DNA of 53,263 bases from Prorocentrum cordatum (GCA_963575745.1 CAUYUJ010006496.1:1-53263); one strand, 5' to 3'. Positions 1 through 9,658 are shown, numbered from the stretch's first letter. The notes: a model not told the origin generated them from the letters alone. Numbers and translations: made by a program.

Positions 1-87
1 GAGGAGGAGGAGGAGGAGGAGGAGGAGGAGGAGGAGGAGGAGGAGGAGGAGGAGGAGGAGGAGGAGGGGGGGAGGAGGACGGAGGAG
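1..87 (+). repeat. (GGA)n purine tract at the window edge
   Basis: This is an almost pure GAG/GGA trinucleotide repeat that runs off the left edge and decays into ggggg and ggaggacggagga. The right edge of the window ends in the same repeat. Polypurine tracts of this sort can adopt triplex structures and often break assemblies. No gene is implied; frames through it give only Glu, Gly or Arg runs. Confidence 0.95.
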
Positions 88-111
88 TGAAAAAGGGCTT
101 GCGCACAGTGC

Positions 112-205
112 AGATGAGGCCCTCTCGGAGCCGTCTTGATGCACTCTCGGGTCATTCTTCGGCTCTCTCAGGGCCCTCTTGGGGACCATCCTGGGCCCCC
201 ATGTG
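112..205 (+). repeat. 12-bp periodic degenerate repeat, locus 1
   Basis: Words of the form GCCNTCTTGGGG recur about every 12 bases through roughly seven degenerate units. The same periodic sequence returns at about 12.6, 20.6, 23.4, 25.6, 27.9, 49.8 (other strand), 51.2 and 52.5 kb. Frames through it give low-complexity Gly/Leu/Trp/Ser peptides, so long open frames over it should not be trusted. Confidence 0.7.
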
Positions 206-230
206 CTGTCTGGGGAGCCGGTTTGGATAG

Positions 231-608
231 TCGGAAGTCCGTGTTGGGGTTGGGGGGGTAGGGGTCATCTTTGATCTTGGACAGGACTTGGGCCCAATAG
301 GAGCCATGATGGAGGTGAGTTCGGGAGCTCCTGGAGCAATCTTCGGTGCCTCGTGGGCCACCCGTCGGTTGCCCGTCGAAGGAACAGCAGCAGTGTGCGT
401 GTCAACAGCGCAGAACATCCCACAGGATGTCGATGATTTTCTGCCCCTCGGGGGCCCCTCGCGGAGCCACCCTGGAGCCGCCGTCACGCCTTTCTCCTTC
501 CGGAGGGCCCGCTCGGCACCTCTGGCGTTCCTCTCAGTGACCGGCCGCTCTCGATGCTCCCTCCCCTTCGCACTCCCCCAAGGAACTCAAACATGCATTT
601 ACATATGA
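231..608 (+). CDS. Candidate coding frame, unknown product
   Basis: The frame is open from just after a TAG at 228-230 to the stop near 606. Its first 80 codons have mixed, non-repetitive composition with segments such as IFDLGQDLGPIGAMMEVSS and TAQNIPQDVDDFLPL. The best ATG is at 306, with possible upstream coding. A donor-like GTGAGT follows the first ATG ATG GAG, so this could instead be an exon boundary. The frame's end runs into TIR element C (592-730), so the true 3' end is probably lost or spliced. No family is recognised. An opposite-strand frame also exists but is richer in Pro/Thr. Confidence 0.3.
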   Translation, partial: SEVRVGVGGVGVIFDLGQDLGPIGAMMEVSSGAPGAIFGASWATRRLPVEGTAAVCVSTAQNIPQDVDDFLPLGGPSRSHPGAAVTPFSFRRARSAPLAFLSVTGRSRCSLPFALPQGTQTCIYI

Positions 609-730
609 ACTGTCGGAGGTCCGCGCAGATTTCTTCAATCGGCATCGGAGCCCCCCGGCGGCGCCTCCTGGCTCCAGCGCCGATCCAAGAAATCCGCGCA
701 GGCCTTCGAAAGCTTCTGTGTATGCAACTG
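592..730. mobile_element. TIR element family C, copy 1
   Basis: The ends are inverted: the left side reads into ATTTCTTCAATCGGC and the right side, reverse complemented, reads ATTTCTTGGATCGGC, around a GC-rich centre with CCGGCGGCGCC. Related copies are at 18552-18733, 28236-28404 and 32898-33066. It is about 140 bp long with no coding capacity, so it would be non-autonomous. No clear target duplication is visible. Confidence 0.6.
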
Positions 731-1110
731 GTCATTCCTCGACTCTCTCTCTCCTTCCCTCTCTCTCTCTCTCTCTCTCTCTGCGCCTTCGCAGTTGGCT
801 TTGGAGTTGGCTTTGGCATTGCCCTGCGCACTTCAGCTTTGGCCTCGGCTTCTCGGCTGCGGGTGCACAGCGAACCGCCGTCGGGCCAGCCCTCGCCCGA
901 GTCGCCGAACTCCCTTCGCACGGGGTGCTTCCCTCCCTCTCCCTCCCTCCCCCTTCCTCCCTGCCTCTGTGGAAATCTACGTAAACACACACACACACAG
1001 GCTGCGGAAAAAAACACTGCGGACCGAAAAAACACTGTGGGAAAAAAACATTGATTGTGGAAAAACACACAGATCTCTAGGAATGTGGCAGGAAGGGTTC
1101 AGCAAGACTT
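731..1110. other. Pyrimidine-rich spacer and GTGGAAAAACAC-like repeats
   Basis: A (TC)n tract occupies about 739-783. Pyrimidine-rich sequence follows, then a short (CA)n at about 985-1000. From 1003 to 1075 about four degenerate copies of GTGGAAAAAACACTG occur. The same word returns at 5062-5150 next to the large (CA)n tract, so the two sites share a repeat. No supported gene. Confidence 0.6.
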
Positions 1111-1114
1111 GTTT

Positions 1115-1480
1115 TCACCGTTTGACGCTCGTGGCAGTTGCAGGCCACGAACTTGCTTTACGATCTACCTGGCTTTGTGCCACAAACGGCTGCGGGTCGC
1201 CGGTGCTGAACATTAGCAGCAACAGCAATCCTCCACTTACCCCAACCTCTACACCTTTGTATACAGGATGCTTTGCAGCCGTCTGAGAAGCGAAATGCCC
1301 GAGTTGCACCAACTTAGACATGGCTGAGGAGCGTCCCCCAGATCGCGAACGAAGAGCATTCTCAAGCCAGCGTCTAAGAGTGGGGCGCGAATAAAGGGAT
1401 ATCCTGCACCATCATAGGATGGTAGCCTACAACGAACCAGGACAAAAGTCTCGTTTTTGTCGTAACGGTGTCGGGCGGCC
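1115..1480 (-). CDS. Candidate minus-strand exon(s), frame ambiguous
   Basis: Two overlapping minus frames are both protein-like. One has an ATG at 1321, includes the segment SKLVQLGHFASQTAAKHP, and reads through a donor-like GTAAGT (minus strand, near 1233-1240). The other includes CRLPSYDGAGYPFIRAPLL. They lie downstream of, and on the same strand as, the reverse transcriptase remnant at 1750-2545, so they may be the decayed rest of that element. No domain is recognised. Confidence 0.25.
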
Positions 1481-1749
1481 CCGGCCGTTGTCGTAGCGGC
1501 GCGCCGCCTGCTGAAGCATACTTGTTGTGTATTCGCTGACAAAGTTAGCGCAGAGCCGATGGACGACTCGTGATATAGAGAGCTGGAAACGGTCGCGTGT
1601 ACTGCACAATTGTCTGATTCTGCAGGCATGGGCTTGTGACCACGAGCTGTGCACGTGGCGTGGATGCGCACTGGACAGGGGGAGGGGAGGAGAGAGGGAG
1701 GAAGGCTCGAGAAGATGAGGGACCGAAAAATGGCCACGCGATTTGGACA

Positions 1750-2545
1750 TCCCAAGCTCAAGGACATGTATTCTCCACCACCCGACTTCTATCTCTGCCA
1801 CCTCCCAGCTGTGAAGGAGGCCCACACCCGGACCCTCGGTGACTTCGTACATGATGTTAGCCGAAAGTTCCGACGGGTCGTCCACCAATTGGCTCTCCGG
1901 GACGAGCAGGAGAACCCTGCGGAGAGTCGTGCGCATCGGATCGTGGTGTGGCCACAGGCTCACCACCGCCTCGGTGATGGCCTCGGCGCTCCCATTGAGG
2001 GGTAGAAGTCCTGGACGTCGATGGTAGCCGTGTGCCAGCGTGCAGCGTCCTGCCTTGGAATGTTCCCGATCCTGGCCACCAGGTCTTTAGAATCTCGTAG
2101 CAGCCAGGGCGCGATCCTCTGAAGTCTTGCCCAGAGTATCTCCGCCGACCGGCAGGTGAGCCCGGCGAACATGTGGCAACAGGACGCATGTACGTGGCGA
2201 GGGACGACTTCTCCAGGAGGTTTCTAAGTTTTCACCAGAAGCTGCAGTCTGCTGGAAACCGTCGCCCGAGGGAAAAGTGCGCTCTTGAACAAGGTGGTGC
2301 CCAAGCTGTCGTCGTCCGTTCTTTGCCCAACCCATCGACAGATGTCCTTATAGGCCTTCACCAAAGCATGAGTAAGGCCGTGGCGGTTGACGATCGTGTA
2401 GCGCCTGGCGTTCAGCACGCTTTCCGACACGAGCGCGCGGTGGGCCTTCAAGATAGGCGAAAAGCTGTGGTCCCGGCCGTTCGGGACCGCCACGTATCCG
2501 CCATGTCTGTGAAAGCGAGAGAACGCGTTTCACGGGCGCTTGCCT
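1750..2545 (-). pseudogene. Decayed reverse transcriptase (retroelement remnant)
   Basis: From about 2545 down to 1985 one minus frame stays open except for an in-frame TAG at about 2224-2226. It carries a reverse-transcriptase-like order: a fingers-type segment LVKT(stop)KPPGEVVPRHVHA, where many RTs have K-x-H-K-P, then about 75 residues later IDVQDFYPS, which resembles RT motif A with its catalytic Asp. A shift of one frame after FYPS continues with NGSAEAITEAVVSLW and then EVTEGPGVGLLHSWEVAEI, like the block after motif A in Penelope-like and other non-LTR RTs. No YxDD motif is seen. The stop plus the frameshift make it non-functional. The RT call is from motif order only; the subclass (Penelope-like versus other) is inference. 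Confidence 0.6.
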
Positions 2546-2564
2546 TGGGAACATTCGGCGGCGC

Positions 2565-2890
2565 GTTTCGAACCGGGGGGTGGGCCCCCCCCCAGCACTC
2601 GGTGCCGCCGATCAAAACCAGGGGGATTCCCCTCCTCCCAAACCCCCCCCCCTCCTGAACCCCCCCCCCGCTCCTCCCATTGAGGAGGGGGGGGGTTTGA
2701 ACCCCCCCTCCTTCGGCGCCGGCGCCGGCGGCCGCCAGCAGCGCCGACGGCGGGGACGCAGCGACGATGACCAGAGGAAGCCCAGGGGATGGGGTTGAAA
2801 CCCCCCCCCCTGGCGCCGGCGCCTGCGCTGGCGGCGGTCAGCAGCGCCGGCGCTGGCGCCGGCGACGGCGGGGGCGCAGCGACGATAACC
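2565..2890. repeat. GC-rich duplicated block with poly-C/poly-G hairpins
   Basis: Two direct copies of a ~100-bp block (about 2684-2770 and 2790-2890) each run from a G-run/TTTGAA or TTGAAA/C-run hairpin into GGCGCCGGCGCC-type palindromes and end in GCAGCGACGAT. A related poly-G/CGAACC/poly-C block recurs at about 3570-3610 on the far side of the (CCA)n tract, partly inverted. No gene. Confidence 0.6.
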
Positions 2891-3440
2891 ACCACTACCA
2901 CCACCACCACTACCACCACCACCACCGCTTCAACCCACCACCACCACCACCAACCCACCACACAACCGCCACCACCACCACAACCACCGCCACCACAACC
3001 ACCACCAGCACAAGTCACCATCACCACCACCACCACAAAAACCCACCACCACTACCGCCACCACCACCACCACAATCTACCACGCCACCACCACAGCCGC
3101 CACAACCACTATTACCAGCAGCACAACCCACCACCACCACCACCACAAACCACCACCACCACTACCGCCACCGCCACCACCACCAGCACCACTTCCACAA
3201 ACCACCGCCACCACCACTATCCACCACCACCACCACCACAAACCACCACCACACCACCACCAGAGCACCACCACCACCATCACAACCCACCACCACCACC
3301 ACCACAAACCACCACCACACCACCATCACAACCACCACCACCACCACAACAAACCACCACAACACCACAACCACCACCACCGCCACCACCACCACCGCCA
3401 CCACCACCACCACAACCCGCCACCACCACCACCACCGTCG
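2884..3440 (+). repeat. (CCA)n / CACCAC tract
   Basis: About 550 bases of near-continuous CAC/CCA triplets are broken by occasional CAA, ACC and GCC. Every plus frame is open, reading Pro/His/Thr, and minus frames read Trp/Val/Gly. These are composition artefacts, not evidence of coding. The tract sits between GC-rich blocks that share sequence with each other. Confidence 0.9.
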
Positions 3441-3665
3441 TCCTCGTCGACGCTCCCTGCCGCCGCCGCCGCCCGCCGCCGCAGGCGCCGGAGCCAGCCC
3501 AGAAAAGGAAATCGTCGTCCCCGCCGCCGCCGCCGCCAGCCGAGGAGAGGGAGAGAGGAGAAGTAGGGGAGGGGATGGGGGGGGGCTCGAACCACCCCCC
3601 CTCCGTCACGGGACGGGACGGGGGAAGGGGTCCGGTTCCACCCCCCACCCCCCCTCCAAGCGACC
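3441..3665. other. GC-rich (CCG)n and G/C-run block
   Basis: Contains (CCG)n, a purine-rich stretch around 3540-3580, and a G-run/CTCGAACCA/C-run hairpin near 3577-3602 that resembles the blocks at 2684 and 2790. The ATCGTCGTCCCC segment reads like the reverse complement of the ends of those blocks, hinting at an inverted arrangement around the (CCA)n tract. No gene seen. Confidence 0.5.
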
Positions 3666-3679
3666 ACTGAACGCAGCCT

Positions 3680-4111
3680 TTCGTAAAAGCGGATCGCCAT
3701 CTGTTCCAAAAGGTCCCATGTTCGCACGCAGTTTTGAAGAGTATTTGGCTCCTTGTCTCGCCCGTGCAGCCGTAGCAAGTGGACGTTGGGTGACTGCTCT
3801 GACCCGCCAGTCCATCGTGATCCACTCAGGCCCGGCGTGCGCCTCACGCTCTTTGGACAGAACGCTGGTGTCGTAAAGTTGCGTGGGGGCCTCGGAGCAT
3901 CGATGCTGGCTGCGGACAAAAATTTGAAGTACCATCTCCTTCTCAGCACGCTGCCGAAATCTAGGACCTGCTGCCGGAAAGTATGCATTGAGGGGAGTGC
4001 CCTGGAGAGCGAAATATGCTTGCGGCGCCGTCGAAGGACTGGCCACTTCATCGGCCAAGGTACGCATATTGCGCACATAACTTAAGAACGGGATTCGCAG
4101 CATTGCACGGT
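3680..4111 (-). CDS. Candidate minus-strand coding frame, unknown product
   Basis: The frame is open from after a minus-strand TGA at about 4112 down into the C/G-run block. The first ~140 codons are varied, with segments such as MRTLADEVASPSTAPQAYF and KREAHAGPEWITMDW-like charged sequence and no simple-repeat content. A second minus frame is also fairly protein-like at its far end (RDKEPNTLQNCVRTWDLL), so a frameshift is possible. It is collinear with the Lys-rich frame upstream (4247-5025) and the RT remnant downstream, which would fit one decayed retroelement. No family recognised. Confidence 0.35.
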
Positions 4112-4246
4112 ATGCTCATACGTTGACCAATCCAAGATTGCACGCCAATCTCAAGCTGCCAATCCAGTTGTCAACTTCAGCATCCATTGAACATCACTGC
4201 GTTCGTTATTTGCCACTTTGATCCGTTGCCTCCATGCTTTTCGCCG

Positions 4247-5025
4247 TCATAGTTTCAGTAGCTTCCGTGCTGGTCCTTTGGCTTCCGCGGCGCGTGTTCC
4301 GTGGTCGTTTTCACCTTGCATTTCTTGTTTTCGCTGCTTTTGCCGCTGTCTTTGCCCTTGCGTTTTTGGTTTGGCTTCCATCTCCACCATGTGCCTGTTA
4401 CCGTGCTCGGTGTTGTTCTTGGTTTTGTCCTTGTCCTTGCCTTTGCCTTCGGCGCCTTTGACATTCTTCTCCACGCCCTTGCTGTCCTGGCTTTTGTCGC
4501 CATTGCCTTTGGCGCCCTTGCCTTTGGCGCCCGTCTTCCCTGCCCCTGGCCTCGCGGCCGGGGCAAAGCCGCTGTTTGGAGCAACCATGTCTCGTATGCG
4601 TGCCGCGGTAGCGTTCTGGTCCGCCTGCTGCGCCGCGTCGTCCATGAAATCGTCGAACGCCTCGTCTAACCCAGCGTCCTTCTCCGAGCGTCGATCGTGG
4701 AATCGATTACCTTCTCTAGTAGGTTAGCGGGTTTTCTGTTCGAGTCGACTTCGTTCGGTGGCCTCCTTTTTTTCTGTTTTGTATGATGTTCGTTATCCTC
4801 GGCCTGGATCTCCTTTGCTATCATTTCGACGGTTTGTTTGTATAAGGCTTCAGCCTTGTCCTGGGCATCTTTCTCTGGCACGTGGTCGTACAACGGCTCC
4901 TCCAAGCCCAACGCCTCAGCCTTGTTTTTCTCGGCGGCGTCTTTGATCATACCCTTGATCGTCGTAGCGAAGGTTTCTTTCAGCGCCGTCCTCTTCGCAG
5001 CTTCCACCTCCCTTCTGTTCGCCAT
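4247..5025 (-). pseudogene. Lys/Glu-rich minus-strand frame with a frameshift
   Basis: An ATG at 5025 opens a frame of about 119 codons rich in Ala, Lys and Glu (for example EVEAAKRTALKETFATTIKG and EKDAQDKAEALYKQTVEMIA), ending at a TAG near 4666. The other frame opens at about 4718, is protein-like from DRRSEKDAGLDEAFDDFMDD onward, and runs to a stop at 4247 with a basic tail of KGAKG/KGKDKDK repeats. One base gained or lost, or an unseen intron, near 4670-4715 would join them into one highly charged protein of about 250 residues. No known domain; a gag-like or nuclear role is speculation. Upstream of the ATG lies the (CA)n tract. Confidence 0.5.
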
Positions 5026-5054
5026 CAGCTCCGTGCGTTTGATATTGCGAAGAC

Positions 5055-5140
5055 CACACACACTGTGGAAAACACACACACACACACGGTAGAAAAACAA
5101 CACCGTGGAACAAAAACACATCTTGTGGAGAAAAAAGCAC

Positions 5141-5232
<92 letters not shown>

Positions 5233-5255
5233 CACACCCACACACACTCACGCAG
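5055..5255 (+). repeat. GTGGAAAACACA repeats and (CA)n microsatellite
   Basis: Degenerate GTGGAAAACAC words at 5062-5135 lead into a (CA)n tract from about 5140 to 5245, broken by a few CG steps. The same two-part arrangement exists in miniature at 985-1075. Open frames here are His/Thr or Cys/Val runs and are not genes. Confidence 0.9.
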
Positions 5256-6062
5256 ACCGTGTGCTCTTCTCCCTCTCCCTCTCCCGCCCTCCCTGCTCCA
5301 GGCCCGCCGGCGCGCGCCTCCGCAGGCAGGGCGGGTGCCCGGCCGGCAGGTGCGCCTCCCGACCTCGAGAGCCCAGCGCTCGGGGGCGGCTCCGTGGGGG
5401 GGGGGAGGACTGGGGGGGCGTGGATATCACGGCGGGGGGCATGAGATCTCTCCAGGTGGCACGGCACCTCGTTCTATTCCATTCCAATAACGCCCCTGGC
5501 CCCCCGCCCCCCCTTGTGCCGCGCACGTGCCGCCGGCCGCGGTGTGCGCCCCCCCCCTCTTGGACGCCCCCTTCTTGGCCGCCCCCGGATCGTGCCCGAC
5601 GCTGCACCCCGCAGCCACCTCGAAGTGCGAGGCCGCCCAGGCCCAGGCCCCGCGCGCCGTGGCGGAGCCGTCGGGGGGGTCAATTCGCAATGTTTTGGGC
5701 CTCGGGGGGCCCTCGCCTGGCCGCGGGGCCGTCAAGGCAACGTCAGCGGCACCGCAACGGCTATTCACCAACGGGTACGTTGGAGAGTTGCCGAGGGTTG
5801 CCACTTCAGGGCCCCTTGCTGGCACTGCAGCGTTGCCCACAGCGGGGGGGGCTGGGTTCGCCGGGTCACTGGCCAAAGCACCCGTCAGTGGAGTCCCCGT
5901 TAGAAGGGCGCTGACAACGACTCGGGACGAGAAGCCTGTCCCTGGGAATGGGTCGAGACCTCTGTGGGCTCTGGTCTGGAGGTCCACGTTATGAAGACAT
6001 CCTGATGTCGGGGGTCTGGGGGCCCTGCACCCGGAGCTACCTCAGAATTCCAGGTCGCCCAC
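5256..6062. other. GC-rich region without a supported gene
   Basis: Starts with CT-rich sequence, then GC-rich sequence with G and C runs and GGCGCGCC-type words. From 5690 to 5960 a plus frame has somewhat varied composition (for example VATSGPLAGTAALPTAGG) but also strong Gly/Ala/Pro bias, and other frames are equally open. I see no motif, repeat copy or splice-site pair that supports a gene. Confidence 0.4.
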
Positions 6063-6067
6063 ATGGG

Positions 6068-6262
6068 TCGGGCCGGACGAAAGGGGGGGATTGGGAAAGG
6101 AGGGGTTACGAAATCTGCTGCATGCAGCTGGTTTCGGCCCCACCGAGGGGCCCATTCCTCGATACATAGCCGTCTCCGGCGCCGGGAGGCGCCGGGGAAA
6201 TCAGCTACGTGAGCTGATTCTCAAACCCCCCCGTTGCTATCCCCCCCTTTCGCCCAGCCCGA
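6068..6262. mobile_element. TIR element family E, copy 1, with 5-bp target duplication
   Basis: The left end starts TCGGGCCGGACGAAAGG and the right end reads back as TCGGGCTGGGCGAAAGG. The inverted ends continue imperfectly as GGGGGATTGGGAAAGG over about 40 bases. Internal AGCTACGTGAGCT and GGCGCCGGGAGGCGCC palindromes are present. The 195-bp element is flanked on both sides by ATGGG (6063-6067 and 6263-6267), a perfect 5-bp target duplication. The other copy is at 45334-45528. No coding capacity, so non-autonomous. Confidence 0.8.
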
Positions 6263-6457
6263 ATGGGGCGTGCCAGACAGGGTCTCGCCCTCGAGGGCCC
6301 AAGGCGTTGGGCATGTCTTCCTCGGCGGAAGAGGTGGCGGCAGCCAGCAGTGCTCGAAGTGGGCCGGCTCCGCCAGCGGAAGCTGGCGGAGGTACAAGAT
6401 GCACCCTCCAAGAGGTGGCAACATTTTTGGGTTCAGGGCCTCCGAACCCGCCAAGTG
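6263..6457. other. Spacer between elements E and G
   Basis: A unique stretch between two insertions. A plus frame reads CSKWAGSASGSWRRYK and a minus frame reads Pro/Leu-rich sequence; neither has a recognised motif. If the two flanking insertions are removed it would join the LINE-like remnant at 6650-6940. Confidence 0.3.
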
Positions 6458-6646
6458 TGACGAACCAACAACACACACCCATACCCATAGGGGGATCGGA
6501 GAGGGCTATGGGTGCGTGTTGTCGGATGGGGGTCCCCGCTCGAACGGTAGCGTTCCCCAGGGTCCGACAACCCGCACCCATAGCCATAGCCAGTCCTCCT
6601 CCCAACGACCTCCCTATGGGTATGGGTGTGTGTTGTTCGTTCGTCA
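6458..6646. mobile_element. TIR element family G with 5-bp target duplication
   Basis: Both ends read TGACGAACNAACAACACAC followed by CCATACCCATAGGG when the right end is reverse complemented. The inverted match is about 35 bases, with weaker pairing continuing inward through GGGTGCGTGTTGTCGG. The 189-bp unit is bounded by AAGTG at 6453-6457 and 6647-6651, a perfect 5-bp target duplication. No other copy is seen in this window. It splits sequence that otherwise continues into the LINE-like remnant. Confidence 0.85.
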
Positions 6647-6649
6647 AAG

Positions 6650-6940
6650 TGGGGCCATCACCGATGCATCGGTGCAGCGCGATCTCGAGCGTGATCTTCT
6701 CCCATTCGACGTCGCCGGTGCGTCGGCAATGCGACGCTGTCTTCCGACCCCATCTGCTCTGGCCCGCTTTGGGCCGCCTCCAGTCTTCCTACATCCTCCT
6801 TCCTGCCGTCCCTGTCGTCTCTTCACGGTCGCATAGATGCCACCGCAGTTTTCTCCAGGCTCGTTGTAGGTATTTTTCATTTGCGCCTCTGGCGGTCTTA
6901 CTGCCACCGGCAATCCCCTTGTGGTCGAACGCCGTGCCCT
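6650..6940 (-). pseudogene. LINE-like retroelement tail remnant
   Basis: One minus frame reads KYLQRAWRKLRWHLCDREE, then a TAG, then RRPKAGQSRWGRKTASHCRR and GDVEWEKITLEIALHRC. This resembles the Trp/Arg-rich region after the RT in non-LTR retrotransposons, where phrases of the type G-R-P...R-W...C...W are common. The in-frame stop and the insertion of element G at one end make it a relic. Identification is by general resemblance only. Confidence 0.25.
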
Positions 6941-7085
6941 TCGCGGGAGAGCGCATGGATGGGCTGGCGCCGGTGCGAGCGGTACTCTAGACCCATTCGC
7001 TGATCGCGCTGATTGCCCTCCCCCCAAAAATAAAGCATCCGATGCGGGCATCCCCATGGTTGCAATGTTTATATCGTGGCTTCTT
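6941..7085. other. Spacer with no supported feature
   Basis: Ordinary mixed sequence joining the LINE-like remnant to the GAGT minisatellite. No repeat copy or convincing frame was seen. Confidence 0.4.
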
Positions 7086-8150
7086 CAGTGAGAGTCTAAG
7101 GGTGAATAAGTTTGGGAACAATCGGCTGAGAATAAATGAGTCTGGGTATGAGCGAGTCTGACTATGAGTAAATCTGACTGTCACTCAGTCTGGACCTTAG
7201 TGAGTATGAGCATGAGTGGGCTGAGGTATGAGTGAGTGTGGATGTGAGCACGTCTGAGTATGAGCCGCTCGGTGTGTGTCAGTCTGAGTACGGCTGGGTA
7301 TGATATGGGGTGGATTCAGTGGTACCCAGGTGAGTAGCCATAAGTATGAGTTGGCCTGTCAGTGTATGAGTGGCAAAGTGTGGATGGTTCAGTATGAGAG
7401 CGTCTGAATACAGGTCCGTCTCAGAATGAATTCGTCTGCATGTAAGCGGTTTTAAAAAGAGCGATTGAGTGAGCCGAGGGAATATGATCGTGAATGGTTC
7501 CCAGCATGAGCGTTTCTGAGTTTGGACGGTTAGATATAGTTGGTTCTGTGTCAGAATGGGCTTGAGCATGCGTGAGCCTGAGAGTCATGATTATGAATTG
7601 GTGTGTGTATGAGCTGGTGAGTATGAGTGGGTTTGGATAGGGTTGCTTATAAATAACTGTGACTGGTGTGGGTAGGAGTGGCCAACTATGGGTGAACATG
7701 TGCATGAGTGAGTCTGGAGCAATTGGGTATGAGTGAGCTTGAATGTGATCATGTATGTGTATGCGAGAGTTGGTGTATGCTTGGTTCCGTGTGGGTGGCT
7801 ATGGGTTTGAGTGGTTCTCTGTATGAGTGGGTATGAGTGTGAGTGCGCCTGAGTAAGATTACTTTAGTATGAGTGGGCTTTGTTGTGAGCGAATGTCGGC
7901 AGAATAGGCTGAACATGGGCGGATGAGTACGAGCGAGTTTTGGTACGAATCGGTATATGAGTAAGTCTGCGTGTGGGTGAGTCTGACGTTGAACGACTGG
8001 GTACGATTGAGGCTTGGTACGAGTACGGGTATGAGTGGCTGAGCATGAGCGGGTGTGGGTGCGAATGCGCCTGGGTATAACCGACTTTGCGGCTGCGCAT
8101 GGGTGAAATTGACAACGATTGAGTGCCCGAGTCTGAGTAAGTTCTCGTTG
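7086..8150 (+). repeat. Degenerate GTATGAGTGAGTCTGA minisatellite
   Basis: About 1.06 kb is built from short degenerate units around GTATGAGTGAGTCTG, with TATGAGT recurring every 10 to 16 bases. A short outlier of the same array is at 10390-10450, beyond the satellite that follows. Minus-strand frames read His/Thr/Ser-rich peptides because of the repeat. No gene inside. Confidence 0.85.
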
Positions 8151-8948
8151 TTCCAGCAAGCTGGCGTTCTAACTGGGAGGTCTCACCTATTCGGACGCGT
8201 CCAAGCAATACCCCATGGTTCTCCCCCATTGGGAGGCCGAGGTGCGGTGTTTGCTGGCCCACCCATGAGGCTGTGGAATAGAGTCGCTTCTTCGTTCCAA
8301 AACAGGCGTTCTGCCTTCCTGGATTCCAGTGATTTCGTCCCGAACGGGCCCGTCGAAGATCCTTATTCGACAGGCCCCCCCCCTTCGAGTTGAGAGACCC
8401 GCGTGCGATGCCTGCTACTTCGCGGTCGTCATGAGGCTGTGGAAAGACAGACACGTCGACGTCCCAGAACCGGAGTTGTGCGTGAGGGGTCCACTCAGTC
8501 TGGGCGCGAACGGGCCCGTGACCTTTTGGTGGCTCCCCGTTGGGAGGGAGGCCCGAGTGGGGTGCCCGCTGCCTCGCCAGGATGATGCGGCTGCGCAAGA
8601 AAGACAGCCCCATAACGAGCGTCCTACCTGAGGGGTCTTGCCAATCTGGGCGCGAACGGACCCGTGAGATACCCCCTGGCGGTTCCTCCTTGAGGGGACA
8701 GAGACCCCACCGATCCTGGTGCGAGCGGGCCTTTCACATACCCCCCGGTGGCTCCTCCTTGAGGTGGCCCCAGTGCGATGCTTGCTACCTCGTGGCGGCC
8801 ATGCGGCCCTGAAGCCCGACACGTCCACCGCGCCTAACGAGCGTTCTAGCCGAGAAATCCCGCCAAGCTGCGCGCGAGCGGGCCCGTGATAGACACCCAG
8901 TGGTGGCTCTCCTCTGCGAGGCCGGGGTGCGCTACTCCCTACCTTTCT

Positions 8949-9136
8949 GTCGGGCGTGTCCCCCTACAGGGGGATTTTCGACGAAAAATTAAAAATACCC
9001 CCAAAATACCCCCAAAAAGGTGAAAACGTATGCAAAAGATAGTCCCCAGACTATTGTGTTGGATTATGTTTGTACTATGTTGGGGGGTATGTTTTGTTTG
9101 TCGTCGAAAATCCCCCTGTAGGGGGACAGGCCCGAC
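8949..9136. mobile_element. TIR element family A, copy 1
   Basis: 188 bp with nearly perfect inverted ends of about 36 bases, GTCGGGCGTGTCCCCCTACA continuing as GGGGGATTTTCGACGA, and the mirror at the right. The AT-rich core holds tracts such as AAAATACCCCC and GGGGGTATGTTTTG. The ORF-less element sits inside the 8.16-10.37 kb satellite. Flanks are TTCT and TTGA, so no clean target duplication. Confidence 0.85.
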
Positions 9137-9276
9137 TTGACCCTGCCTCGAGGTGGTCTCGGGCGGGTGGCAATGGGGGGTGACCCGAATGGGGGGGTGA
9201 CAGAGCCCGTTTGGGGGCACCTGCTGGCTCCAAAAGGGGGCCTCAAGGGGCCCTTTTTGGGGCCCTCGTATTCACT

Positions 9277-9403
9277 TGGCATCGCTCGGACGTGTGCGTT
9301 TTTTCCTCGGCGAGGACCATCGAGGAGCATCCTTGATCATTCGGGAAAAAACCACGCACGAAACCGAAAAAAGCACACGGAATGGACGTCCGAGCGATGG
9401 CCA
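9277..9403. mobile_element. TIR element family F, copy 1
   Basis: Ends are TGGCATCGCTCGGACG on the left and CGTCCGAGCGATGGCCA on the right, with inverted pairing extending inward through a degenerate stretch. The 127-bp unit lies between two 20-bp direct repeats (9256-9275 and 9405-9424, 18 of 20 identical) containing GGGGCCCT and TATTCAC. These may be an unusually long target duplication or an older duplication. Other copies are at 48306-48440 and 48623-48749. Confidence 0.75.
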
Positions 9404-9436
9404 GTTTGGGGCCCTTTTATTCACCCCCCAGTACCA

Positions 9437-9658
9437 TCGGAGGTGGATTGACCTCCTGCCCTGACTCTGTCTGATCCGCGGGTCGAGAGCGCGCCTCTTC
9501 CGCCTCCTACCCTGACACTTCGATTCGTGGATTGGCCGTTTTCGGTTCGCGAGAGGGCGTCGCGGCCATCTTTTTTGCGGGTCCAGGGCCGTCGGTTTCG
9601 GCTCCAGGCCTTTTTCACGAAGGGGAGGTTTACTGAAGGGAGGTTTCTCCACCGCCGA
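9437..9658. mobile_element. TIR element family B, copy 1, with 5-bp target duplication
   Basis: Left end TCGGAGGTGGATTGACCTCC, right end reading back as TCGGCGGTGGAGAAACCTCC. The body contains GGCCGTTTTCGGTTCGCGAG and a GTCCAGG/CCAGGCC segment shared with the copies at 18370, 27637 and 31597. The flanks are TACCA at 9432-9436 and 9659-9663, a perfect 5-bp target duplication. This copy is longer (222 bp) because of extra sequence near its left end. Confidence 0.8.

Noticed and set aside
2884-3440. His/Thr/Pro-rich protein frames of nearly 370 codons
   Set aside because: Entirely from CAC/CCA triplets. The non-repetitive ends do not share one supported frame.
2560-3610. B-box-like GTTTCGAACC / CTCGAACCA words
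   Set aside because: They sit in G-run/C-run hairpins without an A box or tRNA fold.
7086-8150. Minus-strand His/Thr/Ser-rich proteins
   Set aside because: Direct translation of the GAGT minisatellite; composition follows the repeat.
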